DNA of 64,000 bases from Panacibacter ginsenosidivorans. Lineage in GTDB: Bacteria; Bacteroidota; Bacteroidia; Chitinophagales; Chitinophagaceae. Position 1 is the first letter of the stretch, and every line of letters starts with the position of its first letter. A program made the translations under genes and the position numbers. The stretch is taken from contig NZ_CP042435.1 in NCBI RefSeq assembly GCF_007971225.1, forward strand, positions 1,178,001 through 1,242,000, in the 5' to 3' direction. Of the stretch, positions 8,557-17,939 are shown one piece after another. A model generated the notes under the pieces. That model made no database searches and was not told where the DNA came from. It saw nothing but the letters and a program-made list of their open reading frames with translations.

Positions 8557-10518
8557 ATGAAAAAAAAGACTTGCCTGTTTCTTTTGATTGGATGTAATAT
8601 TTTTTTGTGTACTGTTCATGCAACAATAAAATTGCCCAACATTTTTCAGAGCAATATGGTTTTGCAAAGAGGTATGCCATGCAGAGTCTGGGGCTGTGCC
8701 GACAAGAATGAAGCAGTAACAATTGAAACGGAAGGCAAGAGCTATAAAACTAAAACATCAAAAGATGGTAAGTGGATGATAACACTGCCGCAACATAATG
8801 CCGGCGGACCTTACACCATAATAATCAAAGGAAAAAATACAATTGAACTGAATAATATTTTGTATGGTGATATATGGATCTGTGGCGGACAAAGTAATAT
8901 GCAATTTCATGTGAGCGAGGTTAAGGATAAAGAAACAGACGCAGCAAGAGACAATAATAACAATATAAGATTATTTACTGCCGGGCTTGCAACAGATTAT
9001 GTGCAGCAGGATACATTGAGCAGTGGCGAATGGAAAACCTGTGACATTACTTCTATTCAAAATTTTTCTGCCGTTGCATTTTATTTTGGCAGGCATTTAC
9101 AGGAAAATCTGCATGTTCCAATTGGATTGATAAGTGATAATCTTGGCGCCACTTCTGTTGAAACATGGATGAGCAATGATGCGTTGAAACAGTTTCCGCA
9201 ATTCAGTGATTATTACAACTTATACCTCGCACCGAAAAAAAGTTTTAAACAACTCAATGCGTCATTTGCCGAAATGAAACCTACATGGGAAAAGGCTATT
9301 TACCTCACCAATGATCCCGGTCTTACAGAAGAATGGTACAAACCTTCTACAGACATAACAACATGGCAGGACATAGATGTACCGGGCTATTGGAGCAATA
9401 ACGAACTTAAAGATTTCGATGGTTCTGTTTGGATGCGCAGAACTTTTGATCTGCCTGAAAATTATAAGGAAAAAACTTTTCGCATTAGCCTGGGGCAGGT
9501 TGACGATTATGATATTGCATGGGTGAATGGTCATAAAGTGGGGGAAACTTTTGGTAATTACAACTGGCGTAATTATGATGTTCCTGATTCATTTCTTCAA
9601 CCAAAAAATAATGTGCTTGTTGTTAGAGTTTTTGATGCAGGCAATAAAGGTGGCATGTATAATATGTTTTGGGACCCACGTCTTGCAGGCAAATGGAAAT
9701 ATAAAACAGGTGCAAAGATCGATTCGGCTTCTTTTAAAAAACCTGTCGTTGTAAACAACTATATTTTTGGAACACCTGCATTGTTGTATAATGGTTGTAT
9801 TGCACCGATTACCAATCTTGCAATCAAAGGCGTTATATGGTACCAGGGAGAAAGCAATGCAGATCGTGCAGCAGAATACAGATCATTGTTCCCCGCATTT
9901 ATAAAAGACTGGCGCACGCAATTTAAACAGGATAGTTTGCCATTTCTTTTTGTGCAGCTTGCCGGTTACATGCCGGAGCCTGAAAAGCCCGCCAATAGTG
10001 ATTGGGCGGAGTTAAGAGATGCACAGGCATCTGCACTATTATTACCTAACACAGGCATGGCTACTGCAATAGATATTGGTGACGCAAATGATATTCATCC
10101 AAAAAATAAAAAGGATGTTGGTGTACGACTTGCATTGGCTGCACTCAAAAAAATTTATCATGTAGATACTGCTTACACAAGCCCTGTGTATGACCACATG
10201 GAAATAAAAGATGGCAATGTCATTATTTCTTTTAAAGATAATCCCCAACTTATTTCAAAAGATAAATATGGATACCTGCGTGGCTTTGCTATAGCTGGTG
10301 CTGACAATATCTTTCATTGGGCGCAGGCTTATATAAAAAACAATACTGTTGTTGTTTTCAGCAATGATGTACAATCGCCCAAAGCAGTAAGATATGCCTG
10401 GGCAGATAATCCCGGTCCACTTGATCTTTATACAACAAAAGGTTTACCTGTAGCGCCTTTCAGAACAGATGACTTTAAATTAGGTACCGAAGGAAAAACA
10501 TTTGAATATATTCCTTAA
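8557..10518 (+). CDS. Sialate O-acetylesterase (SASA family), secreted
   Basis: Removes O-acetyl groups from sialic acid or other acetylated glycans, probably in the periplasm. ATG 8557 is chosen because it gives a clean signal peptide (MKKKTCLFLLIGCNIFLC...HA); the frame stays open upstream only through repeat sequence and a TTG. The serine motif GQSNM is at 111-115, a VIWYQGESNA block is near residue 430, and DIHPKNK near residue 525 carries the likely catalytic His. Between them (about 270-370) is a galactose-binding-like beta domain, as is usual in long members. It is divergent from the GntR gene and probably belongs to the same glycan locus. Xylan or other acetyl substrates are also possible. 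Confidence 0.9.
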   Translation: MKKKTCLFLLIGCNIFLCTVHATIKLPNIFQSNMVLQRGMPCRVWGCADKNEAVTIETEGKSYKTKTSKDGKWMITLPQHNAGGPYTIIIKGKNTIELNNILYGDIWICGGQSNMQFHVSEVKDKETDAARDNNNNIRLFTAGLATDYVQQDTLSSGEWKTCDITSIQNFSAVAFYFGRHLQENLHVPIGLISDNLGATSVETWMSNDALKQFPQFSDYYNLYLAPKKSFKQLNASFAEMKPTWEKAIYLTNDPGLTEEWYKPSTDITTWQDIDVPGYWSNNELKDFDGSVWMRRTFDLPENYKEKTFRISLGQVDDYDIAWVNGHKVGETFGNYNWRNYDVPDSFLQPKNNVLVVRVFDAGNKGGMYNMFWDPRLAGKWKYKTGAKIDSASFKKPVVVNNYIFGTPALLYNGCIAPITNLAIKGVIWYQGESNADRAAEYRSLFPAFIKDWRTQFKQDSLPFLFVQLAGYMPEPEKPANSDWAELRDAQASALLLPNTGMATAIDIGDANDIHPKNKKDVGVRLALAALKKIYHVDTAYTSPVYDHMEIKDGNVIISFKDNPQLISKDKYGYLRGFAIAGADNIFHWAQAYIKNNTVVVFSNDVQSPKAVRYAWADNPGPLDLYTTKGLPVAPFRTDDFKLGTEGKTFEYIP

Positions 10519-10520
10519 AG

Positions 10521-10579
10521 ATTTTTGTAACCAAGCATTGGTGGTAGTATTAAGCTCCTGTTGTGTCACTCACTTGTAC
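10521..10579 (-). repeat. Dispersed repeat copy 5, core form B
   Basis: Tail starts 2 bp after the acetylesterase stop. The head and core supply the last codons and TGA stop of lnt (converging from the right). Confidence 0.85.
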
Positions 10580-12125
10580 TTTTTGTAATGCTGTGCGGCA
10601 TGTTGCGGCAGCTTTTTTTTGTGTTAACTATATTCAGGATGAAAATAATCCCGATATACAAAACACACAAATACACAAACAGGAAAGGATATTCTGCAGC
10701 GAGCGAAAAATTATCATGCTTATTTATAGAAACCAACTTTATAAAGGGTTCATCACTTTTTTCTTTTAACACTACTTTCCCTAAAGCATTTACCAGGCCA
10801 GCATAACCATTGTTACTGTTGAATGCAATATCTCTTCTTGTTTCCACAGCACGTAATTTTACATTCCAGAAATGAAGGTCTGTTAAATAGGTATCGCTGA
10901 ACCAGCCGTCATTACTAAGGTTTACTAAAAAATCCGCACCACGCTGCACCATCGATGATGCTGATTGTGGCAAGGTAGATTCATTACAGATCATCACGCC
11001 GGCGTTTCCATATGCTGTTGGCAACGGATCATTTGATTCACCCGGTTGCACCATAAAACCAATGCTGGAAAGGAACGGGAAAGACAGACCTGCAAAAGAA
11101 GATTCTATAAAAGACAAAAGATAACGCTTATCATAACGGCCCTGAACTGAGCCGTTTGGCGCAAGAGCATATACTGAATTGTATACCACATTGCTTTCAT
11201 AATCTGTATTTATACCCAATAAATGTGTAGGCTTTGAAGAAGCAGATATGCGGAGTAATTCTTTTACAAGATCATCATTTGGTCTGTACGTCCACGGCAC
11301 AGCAGATTCTGACCAAAGAATAATATCAGGATGTTGTGCAGCTGCAATACTATCCAGTCTTAATAAAGAAGCTACCAGTTTATTGCCATTTTTGTCATCC
11401 CATTTTATTTCTGGTTTTATATTCTCATTCAGGATGGCAATGCTTATTGGTTTGTTATCATTTTTTTCTTTGTCAGTATTATTTAGTAATAAATAACCCC
11501 AGCCCATATATAAACCAATCAATGCAATAGGCAAGCTCAAATGGAACCATCGTTTTGCTGCAATTGCAGATGCAATGCAATAATTAACCAGTATCACAAT
11601 GAAAGAAAGTATATGCATTCCAAAAACAGAAGCTGGCTGAATACTATATATATTTTCAAGTAATCCAATTCCCGAATGAAAACCAAACCAGGGCATACCT
11701 GTGGTAATATTCATCAGCAACGCCTCGCCTGTTACCCAAATTGTTGACATTAATAAGGCGTTCTTAATAAAACTATACTTTGTTTCTTTTTTGGAATGTA
11801 ATAAAAAAAAAAGATAGTTAATCAAACCGAAGTATATAGCAAAGAATACAGCAGAAAAAGAAAATACAATTATTCCATATACTAAACTGCTTCCGGTAAA
11901 ACGTTGTGCGCCTGGTATCATCCAGTAAAAAGTAGGGAATGCTAAAACCAAACCAAATATTGCACCTCCCCGAAATGCAGTTTTTTTATTACAATCTGAT
12001 AGTAAATAAAATAGTGGGACAAAACACAACCAGATAGTAATAAAATTTACGTGCATGACAGAAAAGAAAGTAAGTATACCCGAGGCAATAGCAGCTATGA
12101 AATAATTAAATAAGTATTTACTCAT
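10566..12125 (-). CDS. lnt: Apolipoprotein N-acyltransferase
   Basis: Inner-membrane enzyme adding the third acyl chain to lipoproteins. The N-terminal half is strongly hydrophobic with several membrane segments (from MSKYLFNYFIAAIASGILT to about residue 205). The C-terminal half is a nitrilase-like domain with ILWSESAVPW (Glu), GRYDKRYLL (Lys) and VMICNEST (Cys), and a final membrane helix near the end. ATG 12125 is preferred over a TTG nine codons upstream. The last codons and the TGA stop lie inside an intergenic repeat copy, so the extreme C-terminus (STSE) is repeat-encoded. Length 519 is normal. Confidence 0.93.
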   Translation of the reverse strand: MSKYLFNYFIAAIASGILTFFSVMHVNFITIWLCFVPLFYLLSDCNKKTAFRGGAIFGLVLAFPTFYWMIPGAQRFTGSSLVYGIIVFSFSAVFFAIYFGLINYLFFLLHSKKETKYSFIKNALLMSTIWVTGEALLMNITTGMPWFGFHSGIGLLENIYSIQPASVFGMHILSFIVILVNYCIASAIAAKRWFHLSLPIALIGLYMGWGYLLLNNTDKEKNDNKPISIAILNENIKPEIKWDDKNGNKLVASLLRLDSIAAAQHPDIILWSESAVPWTYRPNDDLVKELLRISASSKPTHLLGINTDYESNVVYNSVYALAPNGSVQGRYDKRYLLSFIESSFAGLSFPFLSSIGFMVQPGESNDPLPTAYGNAGVMICNESTLPQSASSMVQRGADFLVNLSNDGWFSDTYLTDLHFWNVKLRAVETRRDIAFNSNNGYAGLVNALGKVVLKEKSDEPFIKLVSINKHDNFSLAAEYPFLFVYLCVLYIGIIFILNIVNTKKSCRNMPHSITKSTSE

Positions 12126-12224
12126 AAGGTCTGAGAATATTTGATACTGCAATATATAAAGCTTATTTGGTTAATTTTTCTTACCGCATTTACCGATTTA
12201 CAAAAGATGCCTGTTGTTATCAAA

Positions 12225-12280
12225 GTACAAGTGTGCGACGCAACAGGCGATGCCATATGCAACACTGATTGGTTCATAAT
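12225..12280 (+). repeat. Dispersed repeat copy 6, core form A
   Basis: GTACAAGTGTGCGACGCAAC followed by AGGCGATGCC and tail TTGGTTCATAA. Head lies towards lnt. Confidence 0.85.
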
Positions 12281-12460
12281 AACTCTCTCACTTTTAGTTT
12301 AGCCAACTGATGCATGATTGCATGACAGGATTTTCCGTGTTTATCTTTCTGTTCTTGCCAGGTATATACTTTTAACATTTATACATATTGCAAGACAAAG
12401 TTTTTGTTTACCATTTAAACCTATGCATAGAAAGAGTCTATAAATAATTTTATCATGATC

Positions 12461-12520
12461 TTATTTTTGAGCCGATCTGCATTACTACTATTCATTTTTA
12501 GTTGCGTCGCACTCCTGTAC
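12461..12520 (-). repeat. Dispersed repeat copy 7, core form A
   Basis: Plus strand reads TTTTTGAGCC...GTTGCGTCGCACTCCTGTAC. Tail faces copy 6. Confidence 0.85.
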
Positions 12521-12812
12521 TGTTCATTCATTATGCAACAGGCGATGCTGCCACTTAATAACAGATCAACAAATTTTAGTTTTTCACCCGATTTTTTTAA
12601 GTGCCGGTAAAACTGTGGATTTTTTACAAAATGGCATGTAATTCGTTTGCTATATTTAAATATTAGAGCTTCGAATATTTGGAATTCAGGAAACTTATTT
12701 GCTAAATAAAAATCAGTACCTTCCAATGAGGTGAGTGATTACATTGTGGCACGCAGCAAGTAATGAAACAACTCTTCCAAACTACTTAGTAAACATAATT
12801 TGTTTTTAAATT

Positions 12813-13034
12813 ATGGCAGCAGTTAATAAAATCTTTCCGGCCTTTTTTTCAGGCAATGGTAAAATGGGAGAAAGGATTCGCAATTTCGACTGGAATACAG
12901 CACCACCGGACGTTACGCTTTCACAACGCAGCCAGTTTGGGTTGGATGGGGAAAGGAACTTTAAACTACGCAATCATCCTTATAAAACAATTGTAGGTGG
13001 TAAGCATCCACAAGCTTTAGGGAAACAAGCATAA
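12813..13034 (+). pseudogene. Decayed N-terminal fragment of a PAS-type sensor histidine kinase
   Basis: The short frame encodes KMGERIRNFDWNTAPP, which matches the start of a common sensor-kinase family (MGERIRxFDWxxTPLG). It ends in YKTIVGGKHPQALGKQA, which matches a later PAS segment of the same family (NDAYxxxxGxKHPxxLGxPA). Between them the neighbouring frame reads TQPVWVGWGKEL, the expected intermediate motif, so at least two frameshifts and an internal deletion separate the pieces. A stop follows at once and no kinase domain remains. It is best read as a gene remnant upstream of the GH130 gene. The similarity is from memory of the family, not a search. Confidence 0.6.
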
Positions 13035-13079
13035 TGGTATAGTTTTAGAATGAAAATGAAATACAGTTTAATTTAAAAT

Positions 13080-14549
13080 ATGCGAATAAATATTACCAGG
13101 AAACCGATCAAGATAAATCCTGACATAAAACGCGTTATTGCTAGATTCTTTTTTAATGGGGATGAAAGGGCTAAAGATGTTATTGGGCTGGTAATGTCTT
13201 TAAGTGAAAAGGAAGTAAAAGAAGAATTAACTTTTATATTCAGGGAGTTTGCCAGGCGGCACAGAAACATCAGCAGAATATTTGAGCGCAATTGCGAAAG
13301 GCTTTCTTACCTTTTTAAGGAAATGGGTATTCCATTCAACGATATGGATCCTAACCGCAAAATGCTTATTGGCTCTTATTTTACACACGAGTATTCCATA
13401 GAATCAGCAGCTTTTTTTAATCCTTCTATTGTAGAAGATCCTGACCAGTCAGATTTACAGGAAGGGGAAAAAAGAGTGATCATAAGTTTCCGTGCAGTGG
13501 GGGAAGGGCATATTTCATCTATAGTATTCCGGAGAGCCTTTCTGGATGCGCATAATAATATTTCTATCATGCCCGCTGGTACTTTAATAGAAGAAGCTGA
13601 TATTATAAAGAACACGGTATATAAAAAAGATATTTTCTCTACTGCTTTGTTAAGCCAGGTGAAGAACGATGTAATTAATCAACTCGAAAAAAGTTTGCCT
13701 GATAGTTTTGATTATAAAGAATTAAAGAAAGTAATTACTACCCTTGAAACAAAGGATATTGATGACCAAACCAAATACGCGTTGGAAAAAATACTGTGGC
13801 TTGCAGACTCTTATCACTATGTACATTTTTCGCTTGACACGGATATTTCCGATAGGGTTATTTTTCCAATCTCTGAATTTGAAAAGAAAGGCGTTGAAGA
13901 TGCACGTTTTGTAAAATTTACTGATGATGAGGGCAATGCCCATTATTATGCAACATACACGGCTTATGATGGAATAACTATTCAGCCTAAACTTTTACAG
14001 ACCGATAATTTCTACGACTTTCATATTACACCATTATACGGTAGTGGGGCAAAAAATAAAAATCTCGCATTGTTCCCTCGGAAAATAAATGGCAACTATG
14101 TAATGATCTCGAGAATTGATGGTGTAAATAACTTTATTATGTTCTCAGATAAGATAAATGTGTGGGAATATCCTAAACAATTACAATCCCCAAAATATCC
14201 ATGGGAGTTTACACAAATTGGCAATTGCGGAAGCCCCATTGAGACAGATAAAGGATGGCTACTGATAACACATGGCGTTGGCGCTATGCGCCGCTATTGT
14301 CTTGGCGCAAGCCTTTTCGATCTTGAAGATCCAACGATTGAAATAGGCCGTCTGAAAGAGCCTTTGCTTATGCCAAATGATAATGAGCGTGAAGGTTACG
14401 TGCCCAATGTTTTGTATTCATGCGGAAGTTTTATACACAATGGTGAGTTGATCGTTCCGTATGGTTTGTCTGACTATGGTTCCAGTTTTATGACCGTTTC
14501 TTTAAAAGATCTGCTGGATAAAATTATCAGCGAAGGCACAGGTGGGTAA
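13080..14549 (+). CDS. Glycoside hydrolase family 130 protein (mannoside phosphorylase-like)
   Basis: GH130 enzymes are five-bladed beta-propellers, mostly phosphorylases or hydrolases of beta-mannosides. The C-terminal half carries family blocks: NLALFPRKINGNYVMISR, GNCGSPIETDKGWLLITHGVG, RRYCLGASLFDLEDP and the ending GYVPNVLYSCGSF. The first ~110 residues are helical and charged and look like an N-terminal extension. Length is 489. There is no signal peptide, so it acts in the cytoplasm. It converges on two glycosyltransferase genes just downstream, which suggests synthesis and turnover of the same glycan. Whether it is a phosphorylase or a hydrolase cannot be told here. Confidence 0.82.
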   Translation: MRINITRKPIKINPDIKRVIARFFFNGDERAKDVIGLVMSLSEKEVKEELTFIFREFARRHRNISRIFERNCERLSYLFKEMGIPFNDMDPNRKMLIGSYFTHEYSIESAAFFNPSIVEDPDQSDLQEGEKRVIISFRAVGEGHISSIVFRRAFLDAHNNISIMPAGTLIEEADIIKNTVYKKDIFSTALLSQVKNDVINQLEKSLPDSFDYKELKKVITTLETKDIDDQTKYALEKILWLADSYHYVHFSLDTDISDRVIFPISEFEKKGVEDARFVKFTDDEGNAHYYATYTAYDGITIQPKLLQTDNFYDFHITPLYGSGAKNKNLALFPRKINGNYVMISRIDGVNNFIMFSDKINVWEYPKQLQSPKYPWEFTQIGNCGSPIETDKGWLLITHGVGAMRRYCLGASLFDLEDPTIEIGRLKEPLLMPNDNEREGYVPNVLYSCGSFIHNGELIVPYGLSDYGSSFMTVSLKDLLDKIISEGTGG

Positions 14550-14550
14550 T

Positions 14551-14609
14551 ACATTATTGAACCCGGCTTTTGTAAGTCTGTTAAGCATCGTTGCGTCGCA
14601 CTCTTGTAC
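14551..14609 (-). repeat. Dispersed repeat copy 8, core form A
   Basis: Tail begins 1 bp after the GH130 stop: ATTGAACCCGG, then GTTGCGTCGCACTCTTGTAC. Confidence 0.85.
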
Positions 14610-14631
14610 TGTAGTACGCAGGATCATCAAT

Positions 14632-15651
14632 TTATTTTAACGGGTGTGCTAATGCATATTCATATGCATTGATATACTTATCGATCATTTTTTTGTAGCT
14701 AAATTTATCTCTTGCATAATCAGCACATTCCCTCCTTTTTATATTTGGTAAATCTTTTATTGCATCAATTGCTTCGCTCATGTTATTTACAAGATAACCC
14801 GAGATTTTATTTTCTATTAGTTCAGCCATTGAACCTTTATTGTAAGCAATAACGGGCGTACCGCAAAACATTGCTTCAGCAACACTTAATCCAAAAGGCT
14901 CTTTAAAGTAAATAGGATGAAGCAACGCAAGAGCACTACCCAGAAGTTCATTTCTTTTCTCAGGTCCGGCATGACCGATAAATTGTATTTGTTCATGATC
15001 AATAAGCGGCTCTATTTTCTCTTTATAATATTTATTGTCTTGTACTATGCCTGCAATGATCAATTTTTTATTTACAGTCTTTGCAATTTGTATAGCATCA
15101 TATGTTCCTTTGTCCGGATGAATTCGACCAAAATATAATAAATAATCTGCCGGAATTTCTTTAAAGGAAAATAAGCTCTCTTCAATACCATGATAAATTG
15201 TGTCAACATAATGTAATTCATTATTTCTATCTGCGTCACTTATAGATATATAATAATTCGTGGCATTGTACTTCTTATAAACAGGTATTATTTTTTCAGA
15301 AGAAAATCCATGAATAGTTGTTATAATAGGCGTTCTTATAAGGTTAGAATAAGTAAGCGGCAAAAAATCAAAATGATTATGAATAATATCATATTCATTT
15401 GCTGTTTCCATAAGATGGCTTATATGCAAACATTCAGACACTTTAGCATCACTATCTTTATCTTCTTCATAGCCACGCTCTATTACACCATCATATTTTG
15501 CTGAGGTAAGTGAGTCTTTTGTAGCAAACAGTGTCACATCAAATCCTCTTTTCACCAAGCCTTCCGTTATATTATAAGCAACCTGCTCCCACGGACCATA
15601 ATGCCTTGGCGGCGTTCGCCAGGCAACGGGAGCAAGCACAGCTATTTTCAT
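14632..15651 (-). CDS. Glycosyltransferase, GT4 family
   Basis: Retaining nucleotide-sugar glycosyltransferase with GT-B fold. Residues 1-165 are the acceptor half, starting KIAVLAPVAWRTPPRHYGPWE, with IITTIHGFSS; YFGRIHPDKGTYDAIQIAK and EPFGLSVAEAMFCGTPVIAY (E...E donor motif) mark the donor half. Length is 339. The start codon overlaps the stop of the upstream 763-residue gene by 4 bp, which implies translational coupling. With the GH130 gene opposite, a role in making or remodelling a mannose-type oligosaccharide is plausible but inferred. Confidence 0.88.
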   Translation of the reverse strand: MKIAVLAPVAWRTPPRHYGPWEQVAYNITEGLVKRGFDVTLFATKDSLTSAKYDGVIERGYEEDKDSDAKVSECLHISHLMETANEYDIIHNHFDFLPLTYSNLIRTPIITTIHGFSSEKIIPVYKKYNATNYYISISDADRNNELHYVDTIYHGIEESLFSFKEIPADYLLYFGRIHPDKGTYDAIQIAKTVNKKLIIAGIVQDNKYYKEKIEPLIDHEQIQFIGHAGPEKRNELLGSALALLHPIYFKEPFGLSVAEAMFCGTPVIAYNKGSMAELIENKISGYLVNNMSEAIDAIKDLPNIKRRECADYARDKFSYKKMIDKYINAYEYALAHPLK

Positions 15652-17939
15652 ATTTTTATAAGCTCGTTTATGTTGTTAAAATCCTGTATTCTCATGGGCA
15701 GGTTTGTATTTTTTTGTTGTTGTATTTTTTCTTTTTCATTCAGTTTCGTAACCGCCAGTGATGAGATGAAATAAGCAAGCGTGCTTTCTGCCCCCTGATT
15801 CCTGTTAATACTATTGTACTCAAGACCGTCCGAACAACCATGTGTTTCAGGATCGTACAAAGGAATATGTAATTCATTTTTTCCCAGGAACCACATAAAA
15901 GATGTATTCATGTCTGCAAGAAACTTAGTTTCTTTTGTTACATTATAAGCCTGTTCAAACATTAATACCATGGCCATTACTTCAATCGCCTGTTGGTCAA
16001 ACACTGCAATTTTTGGATCTTTTTTATCACACCAGCCCTCATTGCCAATTGGCATAAGATAATCTTTAAATAGGGTTTTTTTCTTCAGAAATTCTATAGC
16101 CTGTATGGCAGTTTTTTTCACTTTTGTATTCCCTGTTATCTCATAACTGTGTAAAAGTGCAAGTGGCAAAATACCATTGTCGTATGTCATTTTATCTTCA
16201 AACCAATACCAGTTTTCTGTAGAATGTTTGGTAAAGGCATCCGTCAGTTTATTGGTCAGGTCATTCAGTATTGCAAGCATGCCTTCATCAGAAGGGTAAC
16301 TTTTCATATAATAGCAAATGCCAATTAAAGTATTGGCTATTCCACGCACATGTTTTAAATCTTTAAAAACCGGGAATGATCTGCTGAAAAGTTCATGGGC
16401 AAATTCACGGTAAGAATTATTGGGTGCATCCCATATAAGATAGCACAATGCCCAAATGGTTCTGCCAAATGAATCTTCTGAACCTATTTCATCAAGATAA
16501 CTTCTGTTAAAGTGTAAGAAATTCCTGAACCACCCATCATCTCTTTGCATATAATGAATATAACTAAGGTAGATGGGTAATAATTCTGTAGCTTCTTTGT
16601 TATGATGTTGATTGTATGACATTAATATCATGATTAAAGCCCTTGAATTATCATCAAGACAATAGCCTTCCTTTAGATTAGGTATGCCATATTTTGCATG
16701 CTGTACAATGCCGGTATCATCTGTAAGTCTTTTTATATGTGCCATATTAAACACAGGTACATTGCTTATTTCATGTGGCCTTGAATTTCTTAGCCTGCGA
16801 TTGTTCTTTTTCTTAATAGCATCTGCAGACAACTCAAGATAGCGCGACCCTATCCGCGGCCATTTAATATACTCTGCATACAATAGTGCAGTTTTTTGAA
16901 TGGCTTTTAATTTACAGTTGTCATCCAAAAGATCGTTTAACATAGTGCTTAAGACTGCTGCATTTTTAAAAGGAAATAATTTTCCTCTTCCTCCGTCCAG
17001 CAATTCTTTGGCATGCCAGTATGGTGTTGATAGACAGGCTGCGCCTGCACCCACTGCATAAGACAAAGTACCACTTGTTATTTGATCTTCATTCAAATAA
17101 GGAGTGATATAGATTTCAATGTTCTTTAAGTAGGTGAAGAGTTCTTCATCTGTTACAAACCTGTTTATAAAAAGAACATGATTACTTACATCAAGTGTTT
17201 CTGCAAGGCTAATAAGATAGTTCCTGTATTCTTCACCGGAATGTTTTAATACGGATGGATGTGTATTACCGAGTACAACATACAATACATCGGGATGATT
17301 AGCTATTACAGATGGTAAGGCTTTAATTACCGTTTCAATTCCTTTATTCTTGCTTAGTAAACCAAAAGTGAATAAAATCTTTCTGTCAGCAAATGCTTTC
17401 AATTCTCTTTTTACCATCAATGAAGTGCCTTCTGTATCAGGTACGCCATGTTCTATAATTGTTATTTTATCAGCAGGGATTTCGTAAATATTTTTTAAAA
17501 AATCTACTGCAAGTTTACTCATTACAACCAATTTGTGCACAGACCTTGCAATCTGCTGCATAATTATTTTTTGCAGGTATGATGGTTTTTTTAAAACAGT
17601 ATGCACAGTTACAATTACCGGCATTTGTATATAATGAAGGAGTGTTAGAATATATAAACCATTATCCCCGCCAAATATTCCATATTCATGTTGAATAATG
17701 CAGATATCAGTATCAGATTCATTGAGGTAATTTGCAGCATCAATGTAATCCTGTTGATAACTTTGCCTTATCCTGTAAATAACTCTTTCACTATATTCAT
17801 AGTCCGCACCCTCATCATCCATTGCAATAATATTTACATCAGCCGCATCATTTATTTCTATTGCATCTGAAAGGTTTTTTGTAAACGTTGCAATGCCACA
17901 CTTACGCGGTGTATAGGTTCCTATTAAAGTTAATTTCAT
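15648..17939 (-). CDS. Two-domain protein: GT4 glycosyltransferase fused to an alpha/alpha-barrel-like domain
   Basis: Residues 1-370 are a GT4 glycosyltransferase: GTYTPRKCGIATFTKNLSDAI at the start, FTFGLLSKNKGIETVIKALP and TSGTLSYAVGAGAACLSTPYWHAKELL in the donor half. From about residue 395 to 745 a second, largely helical region follows, with repeated W/Y/F-rich segments (YMQRDDGWFRNFLHF, ENWYWFEDKMTYDNGILPLALL, FDQQAIEVMAMVLMF). This pattern is like alpha/alpha-toroid glycan-active domains, an assignment from pattern only. The overlap with the next GT gene and the nearby GH130 gene suggest one cytoplasmic glycan pathway. Length 763 is about twice that of a plain GT4. Confidence 0.83.
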   Translation of the reverse strand: MKLTLIGTYTPRKCGIATFTKNLSDAIEINDAADVNIIAMDDEGADYEYSERVIYRIRQSYQQDYIDAANYLNESDTDICIIQHEYGIFGGDNGLYILTLLHYIQMPVIVTVHTVLKKPSYLQKIIMQQIARSVHKLVVMSKLAVDFLKNIYEIPADKITIIEHGVPDTEGTSLMVKRELKAFADRKILFTFGLLSKNKGIETVIKALPSVIANHPDVLYVVLGNTHPSVLKHSGEEYRNYLISLAETLDVSNHVLFINRFVTDEELFTYLKNIEIYITPYLNEDQITSGTLSYAVGAGAACLSTPYWHAKELLDGGRGKLFPFKNAAVLSTMLNDLLDDNCKLKAIQKTALLYAEYIKWPRIGSRYLELSADAIKKKNNRRLRNSRPHEISNVPVFNMAHIKRLTDDTGIVQHAKYGIPNLKEGYCLDDNSRALIMILMSYNQHHNKEATELLPIYLSYIHYMQRDDGWFRNFLHFNRSYLDEIGSEDSFGRTIWALCYLIWDAPNNSYREFAHELFSRSFPVFKDLKHVRGIANTLIGICYYMKSYPSDEGMLAILNDLTNKLTDAFTKHSTENWYWFEDKMTYDNGILPLALLHSYEITGNTKVKKTAIQAIEFLKKKTLFKDYLMPIGNEGWCDKKDPKIAVFDQQAIEVMAMVLMFEQAYNVTKETKFLADMNTSFMWFLGKNELHIPLYDPETHGCSDGLEYNSINRNQGAESTLAYFISSLAVTKLNEKEKIQQQKNTNLPMRIQDFNNINELIKI

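Larger units (their letters stand above)
12126..12812. other. 687-bp spacer upstream of lnt
   Basis: Contains repeat copies 6 and 7 in tail-to-tail order, the only such pair in the window, with about 180 bp of AT-rich sequence between them. A 101-codon minus-strand frame here translates repeat sequence and is not supported as a gene. Confidence 0.55.

Noticed and set aside
12421-12726. 101-codon minus-strand ORF upstream of lnt
   Set aside because: Its C-terminal half is a translation of dispersed repeat copy 7 and the rest shows no recognisable protein pattern.
12726-12760. GGTGAGTGAT stretch resembling core form B
   Set aside because: It lacks the GACACAAC half and the tail; a similar stretch near 18585 is equally weak.
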